From Streptomyces sp. NP160 (lineage in GTDB: Bacteria; Actinomycetota; Actinomycetes; Actinomycetales; Quadrisphaeraceae): DNA of 64,000 nt. Position 1 is the stretch's first letter. The number at the start of each line of letters is the position of its first letter. The stretch lies in assembly GCF_006335115.1 (NCBI RefSeq), contig NZ_VDMJ01000031.1, positions 23,804-87,803 of the forward strand. Direction: 5' to 3'. Positions 1-12,030 of this stretch are shown here, piece by piece. The translations under genes were made by a program, and so were the position numbers. The notes beneath the pieces were generated by a model, which was not told where the DNA came from, made no database searches, and saw only the letters and a list, made by a program, of their open reading frames with translations.

Positions 1-1
1 C

Positions 2-1252
2 CTCAACCGCCGCAGCTTCGAGGAGGCGGTCGACGAGGCCGTCGCGGACGCCGAGCGGACCGGCTCCCCGGTGGTGCTCGCGCTCTTGGACGTCGACCAC
101 TTCAAGGGCGTCAACGACAGCCGCGGGCACGCCGTCGGTGACGAGCTGCTGCGCCACCTGGCGAGCCACCTGGTCGAGCACCTGCCGGGCGAGGCACGGG
201 TCGCCCGGCTCGGTGGCGACGAGTTCGCGGTGCTGCTGGTGCGCACGCCCGAGGAGAAGGCGCTGGAGGTGCTCGAGCGCGCACGGACCGCCGCAGGGCA
301 CCCCCTCTCCCTCGGCGCGGCGGGCCGGCTGCCGCAGGAGCCGACGAGCGAGCTGGCGCGCCGGGCCGACGCTGCCCTGTACCGGGCCAAGCAGCTGGGC
401 CGCGACAGGTCCGAGCTGGCCGACGCGGCCAGCGGACACCTGGCGCGAGACCTCGCCGCGGCACTGGCCGACCCCGCCGGCGGTGGGCTGCACGTCGTCC
501 TGCAGCCGGTGGTGGCCGTGGCGAGCGGGGAGGCGCTGGGCGTCGAGGCGCTGCTGCGGTGGGACCACCCGGCGCGCGGCGCGGTGCCGCCCGCGGAGTT
601 CGTCCACGTCGCCGAGCGCGCGGGGCTCGTCCGCTCGCTCGGCGCGTTCGCGCGGCGCAGCGCCTTCCGCGAGGTGGCGCTGCTGCGCACCCACCGCCCG
701 GACCTCGTGCTGACGGTGAACGCCTCCGGTCACGAGCTGGTCGACGACGGGTACGCCGCAGCGCTGCTCGCTGAGCTGTCCGCCGCGGGTCTGCCCCCGG
801 AGTCGCTCGTGGTGGAGGTCACCGAGAGCGTCGTCGAGGGCAGCTCAGCGGCAGCGCTGACCACCCTGGAGGGCCTGCGCACGAGGGGGGTGCGGGTCGC
901 CGTCGACGACTTCGGCGCCGGCTACTCCACCTTCTCCCGGCTGACCGAGGTGCCTGCCGACTACCTCAAGCTCGACGGCGCCCTGCTGGCCGCGGCCAGC
1001 ACCTCGGAGCGTCACCGGAGGCTGTTCGAGGCGGCCCTCGGTGTCGGCGCGGCCCTGGGGATGGACGTGGTGGCCGAGGGCGTCGAGACGCCCGAGCACG
1101 CTCGCCTGCTCGCCCAGCTGGGCTGCCGGTACGCCCAGGGGTACCACTACGGGCGCCCGGAGCGCGCTGGGCAGCTCCTCGCCCGGTGGTCGGCTGCGGG
1201 GTCCACCGCCGAGGCCGGGCCGGCCTCTGCCCTCGACGCGGTGACCGCCTAG
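2..1252 (+). CDS. GGDEF-EAL cyclic-di-GMP turnover protein, 5' truncated by window edge
   Basis: The reading frame is open from base 2 with [10 protein letters not shown], the usual start of a GGDEF domain, so the true start lies upstream of the window. The GGDEF motif (RLGGDEF, bases 203-223) is intact, but no RxxD inhibitory site precedes it. The EAL domain follows with EALLRW, the ExTE-type segment [22 protein letters not shown] and the terminal QGYHYGRP. All metal and catalytic positions I can recognise are present, so phosphodiesterase activity is likely. A diguanylate cyclase role is also possible. The N-terminal sensor cannot be seen. Its TAG stop shares the bases CTAG with the stop of convergent rbfA. 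Confidence 0.92.
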   Translation, partial: LNRRSFEEAVDEAVADAERTGSPVVLALLDVDHFKGVNDSRGHAVGDELLRHLASHLVEHLPGEARVARLGGDEFAVLLVRTPEEKALEVLERARTAAGHPLSLGAAGRLPQEPTSELARRADAALYRAKQLGRDRSELADAASGHLARDLAAALADPAGGGLHVVLQPVVAVASGEALGVEALLRWDHPARGAVPPAEFVHVAERAGLVRSLGAFARRSAFREVALLRTHRPDLVLTVNASGHELVDDGYAAALLAELSAAGLPPESLVVEVTESVVEGSSAAALTTLEGLRTRGVRVAVDDFGAGYSTFSRLTEVPADYLKLDGALLAAASTSERHRRLFEAALGVGAALGMDVVAEGVETPEHARLLAQLGCRYAQGYHYGRPERAGQLLARWSAAGSTAEAGPASALDAVTA

Positions 1253-1725
1253 CGGCGGTCTTCCCCGTCCTCGGCGTCGTCCTCGGTCTCGGCCTCGTCG
1301 TCGTGCTCGACGGGCTTGCGGTACGGGTACTCGTCGCCGGCGTAGGTGGCGCCGGACGCGAGGGCCGCGACCTCGGCGTCGCGGGCCGCGGTCTTCACGA
1401 GCACGTCGTCGAAGTGCGCTGAGGTCTCTGGGAGCGCGTCGGCGATGAACTCCAGCGTCGGGGTGAGCCGGACGCCGGTGCGACGGCCCACCTCCGAGCG
1501 CAGCACGCCCTTGGCGCTGGCGAGGGCGGCGGCCGTGCCGGCGCGCGCCTCGTCGTCGCCGTAGACGGTGTAGAAGACCGTCGCGTGCTGCAGGTCGCCG
1601 GTGACGCGCGCGTCGGTGACGGTGATGAAGCCCAGGCGCGGGTCCTTGATGCGGCGCTCGAGGGTCTCGGCGACGACGACCTTGATGCGGTCGGCGAGCT
1701 TGCGGGCGCGTGCCGGGTCGGCCAC
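1249..1725 (-). CDS. rbfA: 30S ribosome-binding factor RbfA
   Basis: A 158-residue protein with the RbfA KH-like fold signature: N-terminal [23 protein letters not shown], the segment [22 protein letters not shown], and the C-terminal [11 protein letters not shown]. RbfA binds the 5' helix of 16S rRNA during late 30S maturation and is needed at low temperature. The ATG is preceded by a strong GGAGG at about 6 bases. The acidic tail of roughly 25 residues (rich in D and E) is common in actinobacterial copies. It is the last gene of the rimP-nusA-infB cluster, 17 bases after the DUF503 gene. Its stop overlaps the stop of the convergent GGDEF-EAL gene. Confidence 0.97.
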   Translation of the reverse strand: MADPARARKLADRIKVVVAETLERRIKDPRLGFITVTDARVTGDLQHATVFYTVYGDDEARAGTAAALASAKGVLRSEVGRRTGVRLTPTLEFIADALPETSAHFDDVLVKTAARDAEVAALASGATYAGDEYPYRKPVEHDDEAETEDDAEDGEDRR

Positions 1726-1742
1726 GGCTTCCTCCAGGTGGT

Positions 1743-2033
1743 TCAGTCGTCGTCGCTGTGGATCATGGTGTGGGCGGAGAGCAGCTGCACCTCGGGGTCG
1801 TCGAGGACGACCCGCTCGGCGGCGTCCAGGACGCGCTGCACGTGGGAGACGTCACCGGCGACCACGCCGACCGACAGCTCGGCCCGGCGGTGCAGGTCCT
1901 GGTGGCCGGTCTCCGCGGCGCTCACCTCCAGCCGCCTGAGCTGGGCCAGCAGCGGGCGCACCACGGCCCGCTTGTGCTTGAGGGAGTGGACGTCGCCCAG
2001 GAGCAGGTCGACGACGAGGGCGCCTACGTACAC
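1743..2033 (-). CDS. DUF503 (YlxP-like) small protein
   Basis: A 96-residue protein starting [19 protein letters not shown] and ending with [12 protein letters not shown], which matches the DUF503 family found between infB and rbfA in many Gram-positive and actinobacterial genomes. I chose the GTG at 2033 because homologues begin at YVGAL and a GGAG lies about 9 bases upstream. A longer frame exists, but its extra residues come from the upstream palindrome. The biochemical function is not known; location suggests a role in ribosome assembly or translation. An inverted repeat at 2061-2115 separates it from infB, so its transcription may be partly uncoupled from infB. Confidence 0.85.
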   Translation of the reverse strand: MYVGALVVDLLLGDVHSLKHKRAVVRPLLAQLRRLEVSAAETGHQDLHRRAELSVGVVAGDVSHVQRVLDAAERVVLDDPEVQLLSAHTMIHSDDD

Positions 2034-2060
2034 GGTGGTCGGCTCCGCACGGAGGACCCC

Positions 2061-2115
2061 CCGGTGATCACGGGCGTCCGCCACGGGTGAGGGTGGCGGA
2101 CGCCCATGATCACGG
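2061..2115. repeat. Inverted repeat, TGATCA family copy 1
   Basis: Arms at 2061-2084 and 2093-2115 pair over about 22 bases with one mismatch around an 8-base loop. The core CGCCCATGATCACGG is shared with the element at 30060-30142. It lies 11 bases past the infB stop and before the DUF503 start, so it could act as a terminator or mRNA-stabilising hairpin. There is no U-tract. Confidence 0.85.
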
Positions 2116-2125
2116 TCGGGAGGGG

Positions 2126-5080
<2,955 letters not shown>

Positions 5081-5140
5081 ATCTCTCCTCATCCGGTCCG
5101 GGCCGGAGAGGCCTGGACCGTCGTCAGTGCTGGGGGGTGC

Positions 5141-5557
5141 TCATCGCTGGAGGCTCATCGGGTGCCCATCAGGTGATGACCCGCTCTCGGTTCTCGTCGG
5201 ACGGTCGGACTGGTGGTGCTGGTCGTGCTGTGGTGCTGGTGCCTCCGCCTGCTGCTGCAGGTGCTCCCGGACGGCGCCGGCGTCGAGCGGCCCCGCCAGG
5301 CGGAGGGCCCGGGGGAACGCGCGCCGGCGCTCCGCGAGGTCCAGGCAGGCCGGTGAGGGGTGCAACCAGGCTCCCCGCCCCGGCAGCCGGGCACCGGGAT
5401 CGGGGAGGAGGACCGATGGGCCCCCGCTCCGGTCCGCGACGACGCGCAGCAACCGCGACCGGTCACCCCGCTGGCGGCAGCCCACGCACGTCCGCTGCGG
5501 CTCGAGGCGAGCTGCGCGCGGGGTGGTCGGATGCACGGCGGAGGGGCCGGCGCTCAC
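5141..5557 (-). CDS. ylxR: YlxR family RNA-binding protein (DUF448)
   Basis: A 138-residue protein with the YlxR core RTCVGCRQR followed by LLRVVAD, GRGAWLHPSPACLDLA and a predicted RNA-binding loop. YlxR homologues sit between nusA and infB and are thought to bind RNA; one B. subtilis and several other homologues are described as nucleoid- or RNase P-associated, so the exact role is unsettled. The C-terminal 40 residues are rich in H, Q and D and look disordered. It begins four bases after the nusA stop and ends 60 bases before infB, so it is in the same transcription unit. Confidence 0.85.
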   Translation of the reverse strand: MSAGPSAVHPTTPRAARLEPQRTCVGCRQRGDRSRLLRVVADRSGGPSVLLPDPGARLPGRGAWLHPSPACLDLAERRRAFPRALRLAGPLDAGAVREHLQQQAEAPAPQHDQHHQSDRPTRTESGSSPDGHPMSLQR

Positions 5558-5561
5558 CAGT

Positions 5562-6575
5562 CTAACGCTCCCGGCGTCCGGAGGCTTCCGCCCGGTTCCC
5601 GCCCTGGTCGACCTCGGCGTCGGAGCGGATGTCGATGCGCCACCCCGTCAGGCGCGCGGCCAGGCGGGCGTTCTGCCCCTCCTTGCCGATCGCCAGCGAC
5701 AGCTGGAAGTCGGGGACGACGACGCGAGCGGCGCGAGCGGCGGCGTCGACCACCTCCACCGACACCACGCGGGAGGGCGACAGCGCGTTGCCGACGAAGC
5801 GGGCCGGGTCGTCGTCCCAGTCCACGATGTCGATCTTCTCGCCGTGCAGCTCGGTCATGACCGCCCGCACGCGCGCGCCCATCGGGCCGATGCAGGCGCC
5901 CTTGGGGTTGACGCCCGAGCGGGTGGCGCGCACGGCCACCTTGGTGCGGTGCCCGGCCTCGCGGGCCAGCGCCATGATCTCCACGGTGCCGTCGGCGACC
6001 TCCGGGACCTCCAGCGCGAACAGCGCGCGCACCAGGTCCGGGTGGGTCCGCGAGACGGTGATGGAGGGGCCCTTGGGAGTGCGGCGCACCGAGACCACGA
6101 AGGCCCGCAGGCGCTGGCCGTGCACGTACCGCTCCCCCGGCACCTGCTCGCTGGGCGGCATGACCGCCTCGACGCCGCCCACCTCCAGGTGCACCAGGCG
6201 CGGGTCGTGGCCCTGCTGGACGATCCCGCTGATGACGTCGCCCTCGCGGCCCGCGAAGGCGCCCAGCACCTGCTCGTCCTCGGCGGCCCGCAGCCGCTGC
6301 AGGATCACCTGGCGCGCGGTGCCGGCGGCCACGCGGCCGAAGCCCTTGGGGGTGTCGTCGAACTCGCGCAGCACCTGCCCGGACTCGTCCACCTCCGCGG
6401 CGAGCACCACGACGTGGCCGGTCTTCCGGTCGAGCTCCACCCGGGCGCGGGGCTCGGACCCCTCGGTGCGGTGGTAGGCCACGAGCAGCGCCTGCTCGAT
6501 GGCCGTCACCAGCACGTCGAGGGGGATCTCCCGCTCGCGCTCCACGGCGCGCAGCGCCGCCATGTCGATGTCCAC
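5562..6575 (-). CDS. nusA: Transcription termination/antitermination factor NusA
   Basis: A 337-residue NusA with the RNA-polymerase-binding N-terminal domain ([22 protein letters not shown]), an S1 domain, and two KH domains including [18 protein letters not shown] and [18 protein letters not shown]. It lacks the acidic C-terminal repeats of E. coli NusA, as is usual in actinobacteria. The GTG at 6575 lies one base after the rimP stop and has GAGG about 6 bases upstream within the rimP coding end, which suggests translational coupling. It modulates pausing, termination and antitermination, including at rRNA operons. Confidence 0.97.
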   Translation of the reverse strand: MDIDMAALRAVEREREIPLDVLVTAIEQALLVAYHRTEGSEPRARVELDRKTGHVVVLAAEVDESGQVLREFDDTPKGFGRVAAGTARQVILQRLRAAEDEQVLGAFAGREGDVISGIVQQGHDPRLVHLEVGGVEAVMPPSEQVPGERYVHGQRLRAFVVSVRRTPKGPSITVSRTHPDLVRALFALEVPEVADGTVEIMALAREAGHRTKVAVRATRSGVNPKGACIGPMGARVRAVMTELHGEKIDIVDWDDDPARFVGNALSPSRVVSVEVVDAAARAARVVVPDFQLSLAIGKEGQNARLAARLTGWRIDIRSDAEVDQGGNRAEASGRRER

Positions 6576-6576
6576 G

Positions 6577-7116
6577 TCAGTCCTCGTCCTCGTCCAGCTC
6601 GTCGATCTCGTCGTCGGCGTCGTCGTCGGCGGCGGCCCCGGCCGCACGGCCGAACTCCACCTGCACGCGGCCGGTGCCCAGCTCGTCCCAGGCGGCGCGG
6701 CGCTGCTCGCCGTCCACGTCGAGCACGACCCCGCCGTCGTCCACGGCCACGACGCGGCCGGTGGTGGCGACGCCCGCCACGGGCACCGCCACGAGGCGCG
6801 TGCGCGCCCGGGACCAGTGCCGGCGCTCGGTGAGGGGGCGGGAGACGCCCGGGGACCCGACCTCGAGGACGTAGGGGCGGTCACCGAGGACGCCGTCCAC
6901 GGAGTCCATCGCGGCGCTCACGGCGCGGGAGACCGCGGCGAGCTGGTCGGAGGACACCGCGCCGACGGCGTCGTCGGGGAGGTCCACGACCACGCGGACC
7001 ACCGTGCGGGCACCGGCGCGGGCCAGCTCGACCTCCTCCAGCACGAGGCCGCTGCTGGTGACGGCGGGCTGGACGGCGGCGACGACGCGGTCGTGCACGG
7101 CCTGGGGGGCTGGCAC
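6577..7116 (-). CDS. rimP: Ribosome maturation factor RimP
   Basis: A 179-residue protein carrying the RimP pattern: [48 protein letters not shown] and a C-terminal SH3-like domain, ending in an acidic tail. RimP acts early in 30S assembly. The GTG at 7116 is preferred because AGGAG lies 5 bases upstream; the open frame continues further but without similarity. It is the first gene of the rimP-nusA-ylxR-infB-DUF503-rbfA unit and diverges from the ferritin-like lipoprotein gene, with a 163-base spacer in which I see no convincing promoter. Confidence 0.95.
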   Translation of the reverse strand: MPAPQAVHDRVVAAVQPAVTSSGLVLEEVELARAGARTVVRVVVDLPDDAVGAVSSDQLAAVSRAVSAAMDSVDGVLGDRPYVLEVGSPGVSRPLTERRHWSRARTRLVAVPVAGVATTGRVVAVDDGGVVLDVDGEQRRAAWDELGTGRVQVEFGRAAGAAADDDADDEIDELDEDED

Positions 7117-7279
7117 CGGGGCTCCTGGGGTTCTCGAGGACTGAGCAGCGATCGCGCGGACCGGCTCGGGCGGGGCGCGGACGCGGCCCGGGCGCAGCGG
7201 CGACCCGAGAACCCTAGTCGCCGCGCGGGGGTGCCCGGAGCGCCTCGAGCGGCGGGCGCCGGTGGCAGGATCACCAGGC

Positions 7280-8359
7280 GTGCCGACCTCCCCCTCGCGG
7301 CGCGCCGTGCTGGCTGCCCTGTCCGCCTCCGCCGCGGTGGCGGTGGCCGGCTGTTCGACCCCGTGGGGCCGGCTGCGCGTGCAGCCGCTGGGGGGCGACC
7401 CTCCGCCGACCCCGGCGCCGCCGGGCCCCGACGAGCTGGCGGTGGCGACCGCCGCGACGGCGGTCGGCGCGGCGCTGGCGCAGGTCGGGGCGCTCGAGGC
7501 CCCGCTCGCCGGGCCTCTGCGCTCAGCGCTGGGCGAGCAGCTGACCGCCCTCGGCGAGCCCGCGCCGTCCACCTCCGGCTCGCCGTCCGCCACCCCCGGG
7601 TCCACGACGACGACGGGCGGCCCGTCCGCCGGCGCAGCGCCGAGCGCCAGCCGCTCCTCCGGCGGGACCGACCCGCTGGAGGCGGTCCAGCGGGTGGCCG
7701 ACCTGCTCGAGGACGCCGCCGCCACGGCCTCCACCGACCTCGCCGCCGTGGCCGGGGGCACCGCGCGGCTGCTGGCGTGCCTGTCCGCCGGGTGCGGCGT
7801 CGCGGCCGGGTGGACGCGTGCCGCCCTCGCGCCCCCGCAGGGCGGCGCGGCTGCTGCCCCGCCCTCGTCGCAGGCCTCCTCGCCGTCGTCGTCCTCCGCA
7901 CCCGCGACCGCCCCCACGGCGGCGGCGGCGTCCGGGGAGCAGGAGGCGCTCGTCGCGGCCCTCGCCGTGGAGGAGGCCGCCCAGTACGGCTACGGCGTGC
8001 TCGCCGTCCGGCTGGCCGGCGAGCAGCGCGACGCCGCCACCGCCGACCTGGCCACCCACACCGACCTCGTCGGGCTGCTGCGCGAGGAGCTGCTCGCCCA
8101 GGGCGCCGCGCCGCCCGCCCCGCGGCCCGCGTGGGCGCTGCCGACGCCGGTGGGTGACGCCGCTGGTGCGCTGGCGCTCGCCCAGCAGCTGGAGGCCGCA
8201 TCGGCCGCGGCCTGGGCCGACGTGGTGGCCGCCGCGGACCGGGGGCGACGGGCCGCCGCCGCCGTGCAGCTGCGGCTCGCCGCCCAGCGGTGGCAGGCGT
8301 GGCGGACCGCGGCGGGGACGGCGGGGCTGGTGGCCCTGCCGGGGCTGTCCGGCCGCTGA
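7280..8359 (+). CDS. Ferritin-like (DUF4439) lipoprotein
   Basis: A 359-residue protein with a twin-arginine lipoprotein signal (SRRAVLAALSASAAVAVAGC; the cysteine would be lipidated). After two Ser/Thr/Pro/Ala-rich linkers, the C-terminal 150 residues (EQEALVAALAVEEAAQYGYGVLAV onward) form the helical DUF4439 domain, which resembles ferritin-like four-helix bundles. Genes of this type commonly diverge from rimP in actinobacteria. The GTG at 7280 is chosen over 7262 because AGGA lies upstream at a workable distance and the signal peptide starts directly. The function is unknown. An envelope metal-binding or stress role is inference. Confidence 0.8.
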   Translation: MPTSPSRRAVLAALSASAAVAVAGCSTPWGRLRVQPLGGDPPPTPAPPGPDELAVATAATAVGAALAQVGALEAPLAGPLRSALGEQLTALGEPAPSTSGSPSATPGSTTTTGGPSAGAAPSASRSSGGTDPLEAVQRVADLLEDAAATASTDLAAVAGGTARLLACLSAGCGVAAGWTRAALAPPQGGAAAAPPSSQASSPSSSSAPATAPTAAAASGEQEALVAALAVEEAAQYGYGVLAVRLAGEQRDAATADLATHTDLVGLLREELLAQGAAPPAPRPAWALPTPVGDAAGALALAQQLEAASAAAWADVVAAADRGRRAAAAVQLRLAAQRWQAWRTAAGTAGLVALPGLSGR

Positions 8360-8371
8360 GCGGACCGGCGG

Positions 8372-9121
8372 TCAGCCGACCAGCGGCGCCAGCACCTGCC
8401 ACCCGAGCCGCAGCACCAGCGCGCCGACCACCACGAGGAAGACCACCCGCACGAAGCCGCTGCCGCGGGCGACGGCGGTGCGGGCGCCGAGGTAGCCGCC
8501 GAGGACGTTCGCGGCGGCCATCGGCAGCCCCAGGCCCCACACCACGGAGCCGGCCAGGGTGAACACCGCCAGCGCCCCGAGGTTGGTGGCGGCGTTGACG
8601 ACCTTGGCCACGGCGCTGGCCGGCAGGAAGGCGTACCCGAGCCCGACGAGCCCGGCCACGAGGAACGAGCCGGTGCCGGGGCCGAGCGCGCCGTCGTACA
8701 GGCCGACCAGCCCGCCCAGCGCCGCGGCGGCCGCGGCGTGCCGGCGCCCGTCGAAGCGCAGCGCCGCCGCCTCGGCGGGTGGCGGCCGCAGCAGGGTCCA
8801 CGCCGCCACGGCCACCAGCGCCACGAGCACCACCGGGCGCAGCGCACCGGCCGGCACCCAGTGCGCCAGCGCGGCTCCCCCGGCCGCGGCCAGGCCGGCC
8901 ACCAGCGCCATGGGCACGGCGGTGCGCAGGTCGACGCGCACGCGGCGGGCGTACGTGACCGCGCTCGTCGTCGTCCCCGCGAACCCGGCCAGCTTGTTGG
9001 TGGCCAGGGCCTGGACGGGGCTGATCCCGGGGACGAGCAGCAGGGCCGGCAGCTGGACCAGGCCTCCGCCCCCGACCACCGCGTCGACCCAGCCCGCCGC
9101 GAGCGCGGCGAGCAGGAGCAG
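8372..9121 (-). CDS. TauE/SafE (TSUP) family membrane permease
   Basis: An integral membrane protein of about 249 residues with the TSUP signature VVGGGGLVQLPALL near the N-terminus and ALATNKLAGFAGTTTSAVTYAR after it, repeated in the second half as GLYDGALGPGTGSFL and AKVVNAATNLGAL. Members export or import sulfite, sulfoacetate or related organic anions; the substrate here is unknown. The start is uncertain. Homology extends upstream of the first in-frame GTG (9079) to at least AALAAGWVDA, but no ATG, GTG or TTG occurs there, so a CTG (9121, 9142 or 9160) may be used. It follows proS by about 60 bases on the same strand. Confidence 0.78.
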   Translation of the reverse strand: MLLLAALAAGWVDAVVGGGGLVQLPALLLVPGISPVQALATNKLAGFAGTTTSAVTYARRVRVDLRTAVPMALVAGLAAAGGAALAHWVPAGALRPVVLVALVAVAAWTLLRPPPAEAAALRFDGRRHAAAAAALGGLVGLYDGALGPGTGSFLVAGLVGLGYAFLPASAVAKVVNAATNLGALAVFTLAGSVVWGLGLPMAAANVLGGYLGARTAVARGSGFVRVVFLVVVGALVLRLGWQVLAPLVG

Positions 9122-9179
9122 CGCGAAGACCTCGGCGGTCAGCCCCTCGAGCCCGAGCAGGACCTGTCCGACCCGGGGC

Positions 9180-10973
9180 TCAGCCGCGCACGAGCGCGAC
9201 GAGGTGGTGCGCGGCGGCCTCCACCGGCACGTCGGTGCGCTCGCCGGTGGCGCGGTCGCGGACCTCGACCACGCCCTCGGACAGGCGCTTGCCCACCGTG
9301 ACGATGGTGGGCACGCCGACGAGCTCGGCGTCCTTGAACTTCACGCCCGGGCTGACGCGGGGGCGGTCGTCCAGCAGGACGTCGAGGCCGGCGGCCACGA
9401 GCTCCGCGGCGAGGCGCTCACCGCCCTCGACCACCGCGGCGTCCTTGCCGGCCACGACCACGTGCACGTCGACCGGGGAGACCGAGCGCGGCCAGACCAG
9501 CCCCAGCTCGTCGTGGCCGGCCTCGGCGATGGCGGCGACGGCGCGGGAGACGCCCACGCCGTAGGAGCCCATGGTGACCGTGACGAGCTTGCCGTTCTCG
9601 TCGAGGACCTGCAGGCCGAGGGCCTCGGCGTACTTGCGGCCCAGCTGGAAGATGTGGCCCATCTCCATGCCGCGGGCGGTCTCCAGCGGGCCGGAGCCGT
9701 CGGGCGCGGGGTCGCCGTCGCGGACCTCGGCGGCGTCGATGGTGCCGTCGCCGGTGAAGTCGCGACCGGCCACCAGGCCGAAGACGTGCTTGCCGGGCTG
9801 GTCGGCGCCGGTGACCCAGGCGGTGCCGGGCGCGACGCGCGGGTCGAGCAGGTAGCGGATGCCGGTGGTGACCGGCGTCCCGTCGGCACCGGTCTCACCG
9901 GTGGGACGCAGGCCGAGCGCGCCGGGGCCGATGTAGCCCTTGACCAGCTCGGGGTGCTTGGCGAACTCCGCCTCGTCGAAGGGCTCCACGGCGGCCGGGG
10001 AGACGGCGGCCTCCAGGCGCTTGGCGTCGACCTCGCGGTCACCGGGCACGCCGACGGCCAGCGGCTCGCTGGAGCCGTCGGGGTGGCGCAGCAGCACGAT
10101 GACGTTCTTCAGCGTGTCCGCGGCCTCCCACGGGCGGTCCTCGCGGGGGTGCAGCCGGTTGGAGACCGCCACGAGCGTGTCGATGGTGGGGGTGTCCGGG
10201 GTGTCGCGGACGACGGCGGGCGGGGCGTCGTCCCAGCTCACGGGATCGGGAGCGACCGTGGTGACGGCCTCCACGTTGGCCGCGTACCCGCCCGCGGAAC
10301 GGACGTAGGTGTCCTCGCCCTGGGGGCTGGGGTGGAGGAACTCCTCGCTGGCCGAGCCGCCCATGGCGCCCGAGACGGCGGAGACGATGACGTACTCCAG
10401 GCCGAGCCGGTCGAAGATGCGCACGTACGCCTCGCGGTGGCGCTGGTAGGCCTTCTCGAGGCCGGCGTCGTCGACGTCGAAGGAGTAGCTGTCCTTCATG
10501 ACGAACTCGCGGCCGCGCAGCAGGCCCGCGCGGGGCCGCGCCTCGTCGCGGTACTTCGTCTGGACCTGGTAGAGGCTCAGCGGCAGGTCCTTGTAGGACG
10601 AGCACTGGTCCTTCACGAGGAGCGTGAACATCTCCTCGTGGGTGGGCGCCAGGAGGAAGTCGGCGCCGCGGCGGTCCTGCAGGCGGAAGAGGTTGGGGCC
10701 GTACTCCTCCCAGCGGCCGGTGGCCTCGTAGGGCTCCTTCGGCAGCAGCGCGGGGAAGTGGACCTCCTGGGCGCCGATGGCGTCCATCTCCTCGCGGACG
10801 ATCCGCTCGACCTTCTTGAGCACCCGCAGGCCCAGGGGCAGCCAGGAGAAGCCGCCGGGGGCGGCGCGGCGGATGTAGCCGGCGCGCACGAGCAGCTTGT
10901 GGCTGGCCAGCTCGGCGTCGGCCGGGTCCTCGCGCAGGGTGCGCAGGAGCAGCGTGGAGGTCCTCAACAGCAC
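9180..10973 (-). CDS. proS: Prolyl-tRNA synthetase (bacterial type)
   Basis: A 597-residue class II aminoacyl-tRNA synthetase that attaches proline to tRNA-Pro. It starts [21 protein letters not shown]. Motif 1 lies around [25 protein letters not shown], motif 2 includes [19 protein letters not shown], and motif 3 is [10 protein letters not shown]. The long middle segment between motifs 2 and 3 matches the bacterial editing insertion (INS) domain, which hydrolyses Ala-tRNA-Pro. A C-terminal anticodon-binding domain ends the protein. A TAAGGT element six bases before the GTG may drive a leaderless transcript. The upstream region contains the first 79-bp inverted-repeat element. Confidence 0.98.
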   Translation of the reverse strand: MLLRTSTLLLRTLREDPADAELASHKLLVRAGYIRRAAPGGFSWLPLGLRVLKKVERIVREEMDAIGAQEVHFPALLPKEPYEATGRWEEYGPNLFRLQDRRGADFLLAPTHEEMFTLLVKDQCSSYKDLPLSLYQVQTKYRDEARPRAGLLRGREFVMKDSYSFDVDDAGLEKAYQRHREAYVRIFDRLGLEYVIVSAVSGAMGGSASEEFLHPSPQGEDTYVRSAGGYAANVEAVTTVAPDPVSWDDAPPAVVRDTPDTPTIDTLVAVSNRLHPREDRPWEAADTLKNVIVLLRHPDGSSEPLAVGVPGDREVDAKRLEAAVSPAAVEPFDEAEFAKHPELVKGYIGPGALGLRPTGETGADGTPVTTGIRYLLDPRVAPGTAWVTGADQPGKHVFGLVAGRDFTGDGTIDAAEVRDGDPAPDGSGPLETARGMEMGHIFQLGRKYAEALGLQVLDENGKLVTVTMGSYGVGVSRAVAAIAEAGHDELGLVWPRSVSPVDVHVVVAGKDAAVVEGGERLAAELVAAGLDVLLDDRPRVSPGVKFKDAELVGVPTIVTVGKRLSEGVVEVRDRATGERTDVPVEAAAHHLVALVRG

Positions 10974-10979
10974 CCCCCG

Positions 10980-10985
10980 ACCTTA
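10980..10985 (-). promoter_or_regulatory. Candidate -10 element for proS (leaderless arrangement)
   Basis: TAAGGT fits the actinobacterial TANNNT -10 pattern and ends six bases before the proS GTG. That spacing is typical of leaderless transcripts. No good -35 is visible, so this is tentative. Confidence 0.3.
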
Positions 10986-11010
10986 GTGCCGCCCCTCCCC
11001 CGCCCCCGCG

Positions 11011-11089
11011 CGTCCCACCGAGCATGCAGAAGTCGCCCCAGAGCCCCTCGGACGGCCTTGTCGCCCACTTCTGCATGCTGGACGGGACG
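11011..11089. repeat. 79-bp inverted-repeat element, GCATGCAGAAGT family, copy A
   Basis: Two 23-base arms (11011-11033 and 11067-11089) pair with three mismatches around a 33-base loop. The arm core is AGCATGCAGAAGT. Copy B at 12000-12078 has the same arm length, loop length and total length. This copy lies in the divergent spacer between proS and the AbiEi/DUF559 gene, so it cannot be serving only as a terminator. Confidence 0.9.
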
Positions 11090-11091
11090 CC

Positions 11092-11108
11092 TGTGGACAA
11101 GATCCACA
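11092..11108. promoter_or_regulatory. Small palindrome upstream of the AbiEi/DUF559 gene
   Basis: TGTGGA-N5-TCCACA lies 31 bases before the GTG at 11140 and could be an operator, for instance for the winged-helix domain of the downstream protein. TGTGGACAA within it also matches the actinobacterial DnaA-box word in reverse. Neither reading is more than suggestive. Confidence 0.3.
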
Positions 11109-11139
11109 TCCGAGGTCCCCCTCGCGCCACCGTCGGGGC

Positions 11140-12030
11140 GTGGAGATCACCGAGGTGTGCCGCGAGCTCTGGCGTCGAGGCGGAACGGCGCTGAGCGGCG
11201 AGCTGGCCGTCGACCGCCGCTCGATGCGCCGCGCGCTGGACAGCGGCCGCGTGCTGCGGCTGTCACGGGGCGTCTACGCCCTCTCCAGCCAGCACCCCCC
11301 GCTGCTGGCGGCCGCGCGTGCCCGAGGGACCGCCTCCCACAGCAGCGCCGCGCAGCTGTGGTTGATGGACCTCGTGACAGCGCCTGCCCTCCCGCACGTC
11401 ACGGTCCGCCGCAACCGGCGCCTGCAGGACCCGGGGCTCGTCCCCCACTGGTGCGACCTGCCGGAGAGCGACGTCGACGGCATGGTCACCACCCCCCTCC
11501 GGACGGTGGTGGACTGCGCCCGCACGCTCCCGTTCCCGGAGGGACTGGCGGTCGGGGACTCGGCGGTGCGCCGCGGGCTGGTGACGAAGGAGCAGCTGCT
11601 GGCCCGGGCGGACGCCACCCGCGGCGCCGGGCGCGCGGCGGTGCAGAGGGTTGCCGAGCACGCCAGCCCCGACGCCGCCAACCCCTTCGAGTCCGCGCTG
11701 CGCGGCATCGCGATCGAGGCCGGGGTCAGCGGACTGCGCCCGCAGGTGCTGGTCGAGGTCCGCAGCGGCCTCGTCCGACCGGACCTCGTCGACTGGCGCC
11801 TGAAGCTGGTCAGCGAGGCCGACAGCTTCGAGTGGCACGGCAAGCGGGCCGCGCTGGCGGCCGACTGCCGTCGCTACGACGAGCTCGTGGCTGACGGGTG
11901 GACGGTCCTGCGCTTCGCGTGGGAGCAGGTCATGTTCGACCAGGGGTGGGTGTCGGGCGTGCTGCGCGACACCCAGGCGCTCCTCACGCGGTCAGCATCC
12001 GTCCCGCCCAGCATGCAGAAGTCGGCTTGA
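11140..12030 (+). CDS. AbiEi-type winged-helix / DUF559 domain protein
   Basis: A 296-residue protein. Residues about 5-50 (LAVDRRSMRRALDSGRVLRLSRGVYAL) match the AbiEi antitoxin-type winged helix. The C-terminal third (RPDLVDWRLKLVSEADSFEWHG, then RRYDELVADGWTVLRFAWEQV) matches DUF559, a fold related to Vsr and restriction endonucleases. AbiEi proteins are antitoxins of type IV abortive-infection systems, but no AbiEii nucleotidyltransferase toxin is encoded nearby, so this is an orphan. The last residues, PPSMQKSA, are encoded by the left arm of inverted-repeat copy B, and the TGA stop lies in its loop. The gene is therefore bracketed by two related elements. The function is unknown. Confidence 0.8.
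   Translation: MEITEVCRELWRRGGTALSGELAVDRRSMRRALDSGRVLRLSRGVYALSSQHPPLLAAARARGTASHSSAAQLWLMDLVTAPALPHVTVRRNRRLQDPGLVPHWCDLPESDVDGMVTTPLRTVVDCARTLPFPEGLAVGDSAVRRGLVTKEQLLARADATRGAGRAAVQRVAEHASPDAANPFESALRGIAIEAGVSGLRPQVLVEVRSGLVRPDLVDWRLKLVSEADSFEWHGKRAALAADCRRYDELVADGWTVLRFAWEQVMFDQGWVSGVLRDTQALLTRSASVPPSMQKSA

Noticed and set aside
11092..11100. TGTGGACAA matching an actinobacterial DnaA box
   Set aside because: A single copy without dnaA, dnaN or an AT-rich unwinding region; not an origin.
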